Made by a program: the position numbers and the translations under genes. From Campylobacter sp. RM12651 (GTDB lineage Bacteria; Campylobacterota; Campylobacteria; Campylobacterales; Campylobacteraceae): DNA of 64,000 bases. The stretch spans positions 59,335-123,334 of the forward strand of contig NZ_CP059601.1 of NCBI RefSeq assembly GCF_022369475.1, in the 5' to 3' direction. A model generated the notes under the pieces. It did not search any database. It saw only the letters and a list, made by a program, of their open reading frames with translations, and was not told where the DNA came from. This document shows, piece after piece, positions 51,757-60,100 of the stretch (position 1 is the stretch's first letter; each line of letters opens with the position of its first letter).

Positions 51757-51785
51757 AGGTAGAATTGTAAATAAATTTAACAAAC

Positions 51786-51811
51786 AAACGCTTAAAAGTT
51801 TTTTTATATTT
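51786..51811 (+). promoter_or_regulatory. Array promoter element, copy 26
   Basis: AAACGCTTAAAAGTTTTTTT then ATATTT, 53 nt before the ATG at 51839. Confidence 0.8.
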
Positions 51812-51838
51812 GCTAAAATTATTATTAGGAGAAAACAT

Positions 51839-52378
51839 ATGAAACATATATTTTTAGACGAAGAGGAAACCTTAAAACTCTTTATAGAGTTTATAAATAA
51901 TAAAGACAAGAATGAGGTTTTTTGCGGTTTCAAAGAATACATTAAAGATATAGTCAACTTTTATAAAATTAGTTTAAAAGAATTAAGGATTTTATATGGT
52001 TTAGGTAATAAAAAATTAGAGATAGAGTTTCTTTCAAAATATTTAAAAGAATATTATAAAATAAATTTGGAAGATATGGAAAAAAATAAAAGTGTTAATA
52101 AGATATTTAAAAAATATATAAATATTTTAAATGACTACATATTGGAAATTGATTTTTTTATCAATAATTTAAAAAAAATATCGGTAAAAAATTGGATAGA
52201 ATTTTTAAAATGGGGGTATCATTATGGCGAACTAGATACAGTTATAGAACTAATGCTTAATAACACAAGTATTAATAAAATAAAGAAGCTTGAAAAAAAG
52301 TTAGAAATAACAATTATAGCAAGAGATTTTAGAGATATTTATAATGATATATATCTTTTAAGTGAAAGTGATAGCTAA
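51839..52378 (+). CDS. Unknown 179-aa protein
   Basis: Start placed after TAGGAG; the upstream open frame crosses the array element and is not coding. The helical protein has an Asp/Glu-rich N-terminus. The next gene begins directly after the stop codon. Function unknown. Confidence 0.65.
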   Translation: MKHIFLDEEETLKLFIEFINNKDKNEVFCGFKEYIKDIVNFYKISLKELRILYGLGNKKLEIEFLSKYLKEYYKINLEDMEKNKSVNKIFKKYINILNDYILEIDFFINNLKKISVKNWIEFLKWGYHYGELDTVIELMLNNTSINKIKKLEKKLEITIIARDFRDIYNDIYLLSESDS

Positions 52379-52573
52379 ATGAATAATAAAGTATTGATAA
52401 TAAAAGAACCCTTTGCTTTAGGCTATACTTTACCATTAAGTATAGCTAATGTTTTGGTTTATGAATATGAGGTTAATTTAAGACCACATAATAAGTTTAA
52501 ACAAGATTTGAAGTTAAAAAAATTAAAACTAGAGTATAAAAATGGAGAACTTTTTTTATATAAAATTATTTAA
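52379..52573 (+). CDS. 64-aa unknown protein
   Basis: The ATG follows the preceding stop codon with no gap (TAAATG), so it depends on coupled translation. The small basic protein has a hydrophobic N-terminal third. Function unknown. Confidence 0.5.
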   Translation: MNNKVLIIKEPFALGYTLPLSIANVLVYEYEVNLRPHNKFKQDLKLKKLKLEYKNGELFLYKII

Positions 52574-52592
52574 TCCTACACAACAGCAATTA

Positions 52593-52618
52593 AAACGCTT
52601 AAAAGATTTTTTTACCTT
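52593..52618 (+). promoter_or_regulatory. Array promoter element, copy 27
   Basis: AAACGCTTAAAAGATTTTTT then TACCTT, 67 nt before the ssb start. The longer leader contains TATAATAAAA. Confidence 0.8.
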
Positions 52619-52659
52619 TATTAAAATATTTTATAATAAAAATAATTAAGGAGATAGAA

Positions 52660-53040
52660 ATGAATGTTTGTAATTTTACAGGTAGGTTGGTGAATGAGGT
52701 AATGTTACATACCAAAGGGCAAACAATGTGGATAAATAATACATTGGCAATATATAATCGAAAAAAAGTAGATGAAAGGTGGGAAGAGGATACTATTTTT
52801 ATAGAATTTTCTGCATTTGGAAAAAATGCAGAAATGATTAATAAATATACAAGAAAAGGTGATAGAATTTCATTAATAGGGAAAATTACACAAGAAAGAT
52901 GGGTTGATAAAAATAATAATAATAGAACTCAACTAAAATTATTGGTTGAAAAAATTTATCTAATTGATTATATAAAACCTGATACAAATAAAAATAGTAT
53001 TGAAAACATAAACGATGAAGATAGTGAAATTCCATTTTAA
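52660..53040 (+). CDS. ssb: Single-stranded DNA-binding protein
   Basis: The 126-aa protein has an OB fold typical of bacterial SSB: MNVCNFTGRLVNEV at the start, FIEFSAFGKNAEMINKYTRK (about 48-67), GDRISLIGKI and a C-terminal acidic tip ending EDSEIPF, which binds partner enzymes. It is shorter than host SSB (about 180 aa), with a short linker, as in phage and plasmid SSBs. Conjugative plasmids often carry ssb in the leading region to protect incoming single strands. RBS AAGGAG. Confidence 0.93.
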   Translation: MNVCNFTGRLVNEVMLHTKGQTMWINNTLAIYNRKKVDERWEEDTIFIEFSAFGKNAEMINKYTRKGDRISLIGKITQERWVDKNNNNRTQLKLLVEKIYLIDYIKPDTNKNSIENINDEDSEIPF

Positions 53041-53568
53041 TTAATTTAAATAATAAATTAAATCATTTAAGTTTTGCACCATTCTATTATTTATTATAAT
53101 AAAATGGTGCATAGAGTTTGTTTTAATAGAAATCAAAAGCTTTGGATTAATTTTAAGTAATTCATATCTAATTTTTTCATATAGTTTTTTTCTAGTATTA
53201 AATTGTTCAATGTTAGAAATGTTCAATATTTCTAAAAAATCAAATAAAAATTTTTCATTTAAACTCATATAAAAATCATCATTATAATAATTATGTATTG
53301 TTTTATTGGAAATAAAATTTAATATTTTTTCATTAGGAACTTCTAAAAGTATTTTATTGTTAGTAATATTTATTATATTAAAAATAAAATTAGATGGAAT
53401 TGATAATAAAAAAATTCTATTTTCAATAAATTTATCTTTTTTTACAAATTGACTAGGCATCCAAAAACCTTCATAAGTATTTTTATATTTTGCTAAAAAA
53501 ATTAAAATAGCTTTTTCGGTTTCTTTTAAGATTATAAGTTTTTTTGGCAGTTTAATATCTATAAACAT
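53041..53568 (-). CDS. Unknown 175-aa protein, convergent with ssb
   Basis: I place the start at 53568 (MFIDIKLPKKL) after GTAGGT; an ATG at 53604 has no RBS. The N-terminal 50 residues (LIILKETEKAILIFLAKYKN, then YEGFWMPSQFV) follow a pattern I have seen in small mobile-element proteins where a Lys-Glu-Thr strand leads to a W-x-P-x-S motif. The rest is helical. Its stop abuts the ssb stop. Function unknown. Confidence 0.6.
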   Translation of the reverse strand: MFIDIKLPKKLIILKETEKAILIFLAKYKNTYEGFWMPSQFVKKDKFIENRIFLLSIPSNFIFNIINITNNKILLEVPNEKILNFISNKTIHNYYNDDFYMSLNEKFLFDFLEILNISNIEQFNTRKKLYEKIRYELLKINPKLLISIKTNSMHHFIIINNRMVQNLNDLIYYLN

Positions 53569-53639
53569 ATTTTTACCTACTCTATTTTTTATATATTTTA
53601 ACACAATAAGGTGAATTATCTAATACTTATCTTAAATTA

Positions 53640-53665
53640 AAACGCTTAAAAATAAAAATAATAAT
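53640..53665 (+). promoter_or_regulatory. Array promoter element, copy 28, T-tract lost
   Basis: AAACGCTTAAAAATAAAAAT then AATAAT, 53 nt before the ATG at 53693. Confidence 0.65.
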
Positions 53666-53692
53666 TAATCAAAATAATTAAAAGGAAAAAAA

Positions 53693-53926
53693 ATGAGAGT
53701 AAAAACAACACAAAAAAATCTTAAAGAATTAATAAAAAATAATATAGCAATAGATATTACATCTATAAGAGGTAATGAATTAAATAAAATTGGATTTTTT
53801 AATAGAAATTACTTAGTTAAAAAAATCTCAATAGGTATTTATGGAATTAATGGAGCTTTAATAGAACTTGATAATAAACTTTATGTAATAAGTAAAAGAT
53901 GTAGTAATCTTTTTGCTTTAGTTTAA
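53693..53926 (+). CDS. 77-aa unknown protein
   Basis: Small basic protein with a possible beta-rich second half (YLVKKISIGIYGINGALIEL). RBS AAAAGGAA. A small membrane-protein gene follows after 18 bp. Function unknown. Confidence 0.55.
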   Translation: MRVKTTQKNLKELIKNNIAIDITSIRGNELNKIGFFNRNYLVKKISIGIYGINGALIELDNKLYVISKRCSNLFALV

Positions 53927-53944
53927 AATCAAAAAGGATAAAAA

Positions 53945-54115
53945 ATGAAAAACTTAATAAAAAAAATGGGTCTTAGTTTTATATTAATAGGCTTTATAAT
54001 AAATAATGAAATAGTTTTTTTTACTGCATATGGTAGTTTAGTTTTTTTAATTGGAACTTTTATCTCTGAAAAATTATTACAAAAGATAGTTGATAAAGTA
54101 TATAATTGGTTATAA
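53945..54115 (+). CDS. 56-aa two-helix membrane protein
   Basis: RBS AAAGGATAAAA. It begins MKNLIKKMGLSFILIGFIIN and has a second hydrophobic helix (about 25-40), then a Lys-rich amphipathic end (EKLLQKIVDKVYNWL). Both helices and the RBS support a real gene. It could be a small toxin or membrane regulator; there is no direct evidence. Confidence 0.55.
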   Translation: MKNLIKKMGLSFILIGFIINNEIVFFTAYGSLVFLIGTFISEKLLQKIVDKVYNWL

Positions 54116-54157
54116 CTAATTATATACTTTATATATAAAGTTTTTAATATAAAATTA

Positions 54158-54183
54158 AACGCTTAAAAATTAGAATAATTTTA
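54158..54183 (+). promoter_or_regulatory. Array promoter element, copy 29, T-tract lost
   Basis: AAACGCTTAAAAATTAGAAT then AATTTT, 49 nt before the tdk start. Confidence 0.65.
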
Positions 54184-54206
54184 ATAAAAATAATAAAGGA
54201 AAAAAT

Positions 54207-54716
54207 ATGAAAATAATATTAGGAACAATGAAAAGTGGCAAATCTACTATATTAATTAATGAAATGATTAATGCGTTCAATAGTGGAAATAAATATGTTT
54301 TTATTAGACAAAGTAAAGATAAAAGAGATTTTATAGCAAGAGATATAAATATTGAAATAAAAAAATATAATTTTAAAAGTGAAAAATATTTATTTAATGA
54401 TTTAAAAAATCATATAATTTTTATAGATGAAATTCAATTTTTAAATAAAAATATACTAGATAGAATTATAGAATTATCTATTAATAACAAAATTATAATG
54501 GCAGGTTTATTGAGTTATACTGATACAAATAAAATTTGGGAAAGTGTAGCATATATTTTGCCATATTGTAGAGAAATACAAAAACTAAATGCTTATTGTG
54601 AAAAATGTGGAAAACACAATGCAACGATACAACATTTTCAAGGTGGTAACAAAATTAGCGATAATTACACCGTATATTGCTTAGAATGTTATAACAAGAT
54701 TATCAAACTAAATTAA
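54207..54716 (+). CDS. tdk: Thymidine kinase-like protein, type II
   Basis: The 169-aa protein has the P-loop GTMKSGKS (6-13), the Walker B-like IFIDEIQFL (71-79) and a C-terminal zinc site with two Cys pairs (Cys131/134 and Cys158/161), as in bacterial and phage thymidine kinases. These phosphorylate thymidine to dTMP for DNA synthesis. It is shorter than E. coli Tdk (205 aa) and the substrate lasso region is reduced, so activity should be tested. Phages and large plasmids carry tdk to raise dTTP supply, in line with its neighbours ssb and the exonuclease. RBS AAAGGAAA. Confidence 0.85.
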   Translation: MKIILGTMKSGKSTILINEMINAFNSGNKYVFIRQSKDKRDFIARDINIEIKKYNFKSEKYLFNDLKNHIIFIDEIQFLNKNILDRIIELSINNKIIMAGLLSYTDTNKIWESVAYILPYCREIQKLNAYCEKCGKHNATIQHFQGGNKISDNYTVYCLECYNKIIKLN

Positions 54717-54729
54717 TAGTTTGATAATC
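54698..54729 (+). terminator. Perfect 13-bp hairpin over the tdk stop
   Basis: GATTATCAAACTA pairs with TAGTTTGATAATC across 6 nt; the next element starts 7 nt later. Confidence 0.7.
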
Positions 54730-54736
54730 AAATAAA

Positions 54737-54762
54737 AAACGCTTAAAAAATAAAATCATACT
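54737..54762 (+). promoter_or_regulatory. Array promoter element, copy 30, T-tract lost
   Basis: AAACGCTTAAAAAATAAAAT then CATACT, 52 nt before the ATG at 54789. Last copy of the array. Confidence 0.65.
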
Positions 54763-54788
54763 TATTGAAAATTAATTAAGGAGTAAAA

Positions 54789-55115
54789 ATGGTAGAAAAA
54801 ATAAAATTATTATTAAAAGAAAATAGAATTAATTATGAACCTGAAGTTGATAGATTATACATTAATACAAAAGATTATGATAGTGCAGAAGAATATTTAT
54901 TAGGTTTTATTATTGGAGATTATGTATATATTGATTTAATTAATAATAATCTAATTTTTAATACTGATGATTATAAAGATGTGGAAAAGATTCGTAAAAG
55001 TTTTAAAGAAATAAAAGAAAGTAAAACTTTTAGCAATGAGTTTTTTAGAATTGAAGTTCCTATAAACAGTTGCGAGCTAGAAAAACAAATTGAATTTACG
55101 AAAAGGTTTTTATAA
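54789..55115 (+). CDS. Unknown 108-aa protein, last gene of the array
   Basis: Small acidic protein with a helical start (VEKIKLLLKENRINYEPEVD) and a beta-hairpin-like middle. RBS AAGGAG. A perfect 12-bp hairpin 27 nt downstream closes the array. Function unknown. Confidence 0.65.
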   Translation: MVEKIKLLLKENRINYEPEVDRLYINTKDYDSAEEYLLGFIIGDYVYIDLINNNLIFNTDDYKDVEKIRKSFKEIKESKTFSNEFFRIEVPINSCELEKQIEFTKRFL

Positions 55116-55142
55116 ATTAGTATTAAGATATCAATGGATAAG

Positions 55143-55176
55143 GTATAAGATAGGATACTGATACCCTATCTTATAC
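55143..55176 (+). terminator. Perfect 12-bp hairpin closing the array
   Basis: GTATAAGATAGG pairs with CCTATCTTATAC across 10 nt. Confidence 0.65.
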
Positions 55177-55190
55177 ATAAGACAGGGCTA

Positions 55191-55258
55191 CCCCAACACC
55201 CCAACACCCCAGCCCCATATGGGGCTGGGGAACCCACGCCCCAGCTGGGGCGTGGGTT
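55191..55258. repeat. GC-rich island: G-quadruplex-type motif and two abutting perfect palindromes
   Basis: CCCCAACA is repeated at 55191 and 55199 and runs into CCCCAG and CCCC; the minus strand thus reads four G4 runs with loops of 2, 4 and 4 nt. A 24-bp perfect palindrome (55207-55230; half-site CCCCAGCCCCAT) is followed without a gap by a 28-bp perfect palindrome (55231-55258; half-site AACCCACGCCCCAG). They could form strong hairpins when single-stranded. Confidence 0.9.
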
Positions 55259-55495
55259 ATAGGTTTGGTAGGTTCTCGGCGGGTATGTAGCGTAAAGGGT
55301 ATGCGTAACCTTAAAATAATATTAATTACTATATTGATAAAGGATTTAGTATATAAATAAGATTGATAATTATTATATTAAAAGGATATTAAAAAGAAGT
55401 AAGGATATAAAGATTAAAATTTAATAACTAAAATTGATGTATAATGTTAATGAGTTTTTTCTATATGTAGTATAGTGAAACTCCATGAAAAGGTG

Positions 55496-55522
55496 ATTAA
55501 GCCGTATAGATTACGGCTTAAT
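55496..55522 (-). terminator. Hairpin after the RepA-like helicase gene
   Basis: ATTAAGCCGTA pairs with TACGGCTTAAT across TAGAT; on the minus strand it is followed by CACCTTTTC. Confidence 0.65.
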
Positions 55523-55569
55523 GTATATTAAAACATTATGTTTATCTCTATCTTGTTCTATTTCATTTA

Positions 55570-56334
55570 TTAAATCGTTTCTGTTTTCCATTTAATTCCT
55601 TTTATAGGTTTTCTTTGTGTTGCTTCTTTTTCTTTAGTAGGAAAAATTTGTATTTCTTTTTCTTCAACCCCACCTAAAAAATACTTGGCATTTAAATTAT
55701 CTTTTTCAATTTTAATAATATGTTTATTTTTATTTTTATCATAAGATAGGGAATAATGAACTCTTATAGCGTGTGCAAAGGCACTTGCTCCTCTCATTAT
55801 AGCTTCTTCGTCATCATTGCTTTTTTTCCTATGATGATGCAAAAATAAAATAGCTTGATTATTCTCTTGGGCTATATGCGTTAAAATACTTACAAATTCT
55901 TTTGCCTCTTTATTGTCGTTTTCATTAAAATTAATAAAGGCTACGAGCGGGTCTAATACTACCAATTTATACTCTTTAAAGTATTCTTTTAACTCCTCCA
56001 TTCTTTCTTGTGTAAATAATGTTTTGTCTATGATAACACTATCATCATTTATTTTTATTTTTGATAAATATGGTTTGTTGTTCATAGTTTTCATAATTTC
56101 ATCGGCTCTTAATTTAATTTCTCCCATGCTATCTTCTGACAAGTGCATTAATATTTGAACATCTTCGTTTGTAGCTAAATCTAACGCACATTTTAAAGCT
56201 AAAGAGGTTTTGCCAACACTTCCGCTTGCTGACAAAATAGATACCTTGCCGATTGGTAAAGGTAGTAAATTTTCTAATAAAAATTCTGTTCTTTCTGCTT
56301 TTGCATTCAATAAATCTTGTTTAAAATAATTCAT
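55570..56334 (-). CDS. RepA-like (AAA_25/RecA-fold) replicative helicase
   Basis: The 254-aa protein has Walker A SGSVGKTS (37-44), a Walker B-like LVVLDPL (124-130) and HHHRK (166-170), the order seen in hexameric RepA helicases such as that of RSF1010 and in AAA_25 proteins. It would load at an origin and unwind DNA. It has no DnaG- or DnaB-type extra domain. It is the last gene of the minus-strand operon after the giant protein, and the GC-rich island lies 310 bp downstream. It may serve either origin or a third replication mode. RBS AAAGGAG. Confidence 0.8.
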   Translation of the reverse strand: MNYFKQDLLNAKAERTEFLLENLLPLPIGKVSILSASGSVGKTSLALKCALDLATNEDVQILMHLSEDSMGEIKLRADEIMKTMNNKPYLSKIKINDDSVIIDKTLFTQERMEELKEYFKEYKLVVLDPLVAFINFNENDNKEAKEFVSILTHIAQENNQAILFLHHHRKKSNDDEEAIMRGASAFAHAIRVHYSLSYDKNKNKHIIKIEKDNLNAKYFLGGVEEKEIQIFPTKEKEATQRKPIKGIKWKTETI

Positions 56335-56355
56335 TTTTCTCCTTTATTGCTTAAT

Positions 56356-57120
56356 TTACCATTTAACAACGTTTTCCCATAAATCTATTGGGATATAAAT
56401 ATTGTATTTTTCATAATCATCTAAAGCTACAATCAGACTTTCTCCTGTTAGTCCTACATAATCAGGTTGTTTAAAATTGCGTCTAAAATCTGATGCTTGT
56501 TCGTCATTTAATTCAAATTTGTATTCATTAATTATTTTTTTTCTATTTTGTTTTTTAAAAATAAGTTCCGTTCTATGCTTGATTGATTTAAAATTTAAAG
56601 CTTTTAAGGTTTTTACATATTCTTTGATTCGCAAAAAATCATAAGTGAGGTCATCTTCAACTCTATCATTGCTTATAATTTCAACACGAATACATTTTTG
56701 AATATTATCTATACGATATTTATCTATGATTTTTTTACTTAATTTGCTCTTGGGTGCTGATACATAAAACAAACATTGAGGGTCTTCTCCAATTTTAAGC
56801 TTTTTAAAGCCTAAGTGTTCATTAGCTCTTTTTAAAAAATCAACAATAAACTCATTATCCTTAAATGTTTCTTCAATTGGGGTAGTAGCTATACATAGCT
56901 TGGTATATTTTATAATATCCTTATTATGAAAACTTTCCTTAATAGTCCTTAGCTCTTCTTTTAAATCCCAAATAGCCCCCAATTCAATCATTTTACCTAT
57001 AATACTAGAAAAAATAGTTTCATCTACCATCTGTTCATAATTTTTTAAAAATACCTTATCACCACATTCACACTGCTCTTTAATATAAGCACCTATAAAA
57101 AATTTATCCGTGTTACTCAT
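56356..57120 (-). CDS. Unknown 254-aa protein between giant protein and helicase
   Basis: The N-terminal third has Cys near the start (KEQCECGDKVFLKN) and a helix-turn-helix-like segment; the middle is mixed alpha/beta with VEIISNDRVEDDL. In RSF1010-like plasmids a RepC initiator accompanies RepA, but I see no clear similarity here. It lies 12 bp after the giant gene and 21 bp before the helicase gene. RBS GGAGG. A replication-accessory role is inferred from position only. Confidence 0.65.
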   Translation of the reverse strand: MSNTDKFFIGAYIKEQCECGDKVFLKNYEQMVDETIFSSIIGKMIELGAIWDLKEELRTIKESFHNKDIIKYTKLCIATTPIEETFKDNEFIVDFLKRANEHLGFKKLKIGEDPQCLFYVSAPKSKLSKKIIDKYRIDNIQKCIRVEIISNDRVEDDLTYDFLRIKEYVKTLKALNFKSIKHRTELIFKKQNRKKIINEYKFELNDEQASDFRRNFKQPDYVGLTGESLIVALDDYEKYNIYIPIDLWENVVKW

Positions 57121-57132
57121 TATAGCCTCCCA

Positions 57133-60100
57133 TTATTGCCTATGAATATAATTACTTTGTTGTTGCTGTGTTTTTTCTTCAATATATTTAAAGCAATCAT
57201 TTACGCAAGTCATATTAAGAATTTCATTTTCTTTAGTGTCTTTTAAATAAGATTTAAGCGTTCGTATATTGCTTTCGTCTTTGATAAATTGACCGTAAAA
57301 GCGTTTATCTAAACAGTCTTTAGAAGAAAGCACTTCTAAACCTTGAAACGCTTTATCTTTCATTGATAAACCTATTAAAAAGCTATCGTTTTCTATTTTG
57401 GCTAATGCAAAAGCAAAATAAGGTGTTTTTATTTCTCTCATCTGTCTTGCAATGGATTTATTACTATTTTCTGCATCACCATGTTTTTGCAAGGTGTTTT
57501 TTAAAAAATCATTAAAAAAGGTATAAATTTTTTCCTGACTCTCCATTGAGGTATCGTGGATTACCAAAGGCTGTCTACCTACTCTAGAAAAATAGTTATT
57601 TGCTTTAATTAAAATATTTTCACACTCTACAGCTTGTGGTGTTAACAAGCTGTTTATAGATAGCACCTCTCTTTGTAGGAGGTGATTATTTGTAGTGTTT
57701 AATTGTTGTTGTAAATATTCACTACTTTTAATTACTGGTCTTATTGCTATACACATTTTGGTCTCCAACATTTTGAATAAACTTTTAGCACTCAATAATA
57801 AAGTTCCTACGCTTTTAGCTGGATTCCAACCATCTGCTAATAAATCTTTGAATTTTGTTTCACTTATTGCCACAGGAATTTCAGAATTTTCCTGTTCCAA
57901 TTTAGTCATTAATTCTGAAGGATTTCTAGCTTCTTCAAGTCGCTCATCTATCTTTATTCTATTGTTTGCGTTTGCAAAATTAACCAAAGAATAAAAATTA
58001 TCTTCTATTACTAATACTTGAACTGATGAAGCTACTGAATTATTGCCTTTTAAATCTAAATATACTGAAAAATCATTATTATTATTTGCAATATCTTTTA
58101 CTAAAAACGCAACAGGCATTTTTTGGGTATTATTATCTAAAGCAACATATTGTTCTTCTTTTATAGATTTTATAATAGTAGAGGTGTCCTTTTTTTCTTG
58201 AATATTTTTATTTGGCTTTTGTAAAACATCATTATAAATATTTAAGCAGAAAGCATCACTTACATCTGCATTTGGTGTTGTTGAAAAACGGATGTTTTCT
58301 ATTGTCGTTACTCGTGGTAATTCAATAAAGTGTTTATTGAGAGTAGCTATAAATTTTTCATTGGTCTTATCGTTTTGTGTTAAATGAAATATATTTACTT
58401 TTCTATTGTCTTCCTCTCTCCAACCACAAGAATTAATATAATTAGTAACTAAATTAATTGCGTTTGGTGCTTGCGTTGAAGAGTTAGCAGAAATATATAA
58501 ACTATGCTGATTTTCTTGTTTATTTGGGTGATAATAAGCAAACACATCTTTATAAGACTCCCCAATATAAACATTTAAATCTAGGTTAGAGATATCTAGT
58601 CTTTCATCAGTTACCAAAATAGCAGTAACACCAGCATCTCCTACATTCCTAACTTTTACATTAAACTTACCACTTTCATGAAATAAATTTGTTTTAGCGG
58701 TTCTTATCATTACACCATCAATATTATCAGAAAAAGTTGAAAAGTCAAAATCCATATTTGAATACTTTATAATTCCTAGCGAATCCTTTTCTGAGTATTT
58801 ACTAGCAATAGAATACTCTAAATAACCAGATTGAGATTCATCCTTTGGTTTCATATATGTAAGCAATTCAATGCTTTCTGTTAATGAACTAGCATTAGTT
58901 AGCATTGAATATATTTCACTGTTAATTAAACTATGTAATAAAATAGGTATTTTTCCATTATAATCTTCAAATAATATTGATTTTTCACCATTCGAAATAA
59001 TACAATTTGATTTGTCAAAACTAGCTTCTAAAATATCTTTATAATCTTCTAAATAATTAGATAAATCTAAATTGTTTTTAAAATAAATTTTTGCAAATTC
59101 AACAAACTCACTAGCTCCTGAAATTAATTCGTAAGAAAAACTTTTAGTAGTATTAAAAATATCTTTATGGGTGCATTTCGTTAATGCAGTTTCTGCATTA
59201 ACTACCTCTCTTATTTCATGTTCCTTACAATAATCTGACAAACTCTCTATCATCGCAAAGTTTGTTAGCATTCTAGTTACTATAGGTTGTAACTCGTTAG
59301 GTATTTGATGTGAGACAAAATCGATATTATTATACTCTCTTAACTCCTCCAAATTCTGACCAAGAAAATTATCTCTTAAATCTCTTAAATATCTTGGCAT
59401 CGGTAACCTTACTAATTCATCTATCGTTGTAGAGGAAAACTTTTCTATAAACCCTTTTTCATAATTGTCTTGAGTTTCTTCTGTTAATATATAAGTTATT
59501 TGTTCCTTCAACGGTTTTAAATCAACGCTATTGTCATTATCTGAATTAGCTAATTCAGTTGCTTCTTTTACATTAGATAATAGTAAATCCGTGTAAGAAA
59601 TAGAATCTTTATTGATTCTGTTTTCATCCAATCTACCAAAAAAATCAAGAAAACCATCACGAAGTTTGTTATGATAATTGGTTTGTAATGCTCTCCAAGC
59701 ATACTGAACTTTTTTATCTTGATTGTCAAGTGGTATTTGTTTTGCATAAATAGCTCTCATTGCAAAGTCTTGTTTGACATATTCTAAGCCATTGTAAATA
59801 ATATCTTTAATAGTCGCATAAGGTATTGTTTCTTCTATTGTGACTGTAGAAGTATTTCTAGAAGAATTACTACTTCTTATTGCGTTTAGTAAATTTGCTC
59901 TTGAAAAATCGTTGTTTTTTATATATTCAATAGATTGTTTAATCTCATTAAAACCTGCTATATTTTTATCTAAATTTCTAAAATCATCAAATATTTTATT
60001 TAAATGCTCTGTAAAATTCTTAGATGAAGCGAATATATCTTCTTTTCCAAGAATATGTGCGTATATATATGCCAAATCATAAGCTGTCGAAGCATTACCA

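Larger units (their letters stand above)
55116..55569. other. Convergent intergenic junction with GC-rich island
   Basis: This is the only clearly GC-rich stretch of the window (55190-55300). It holds hairpins, a G-quadruplex-type repeat and two abutting palindromes. From 55301 to 55495 the sequence returns to plain A/T-rich without visible signals. No gene is credible. Confidence 0.8.

Noticed and set aside
51757..51957. N-terminal extension of the helicase
   Set aside because: The extension encodes a non-conserved hydrophobic stretch, covers the divergent array element and has no RBS; the helicase begins naturally at MLTEEQ.
7585..54762. T-runs of the array element read as Rho-independent terminators
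   Set aside because: The T-run does not directly follow a hairpin, has a fixed distance to the next start codon, and is followed by an RBS; upstream hairpins are separate.
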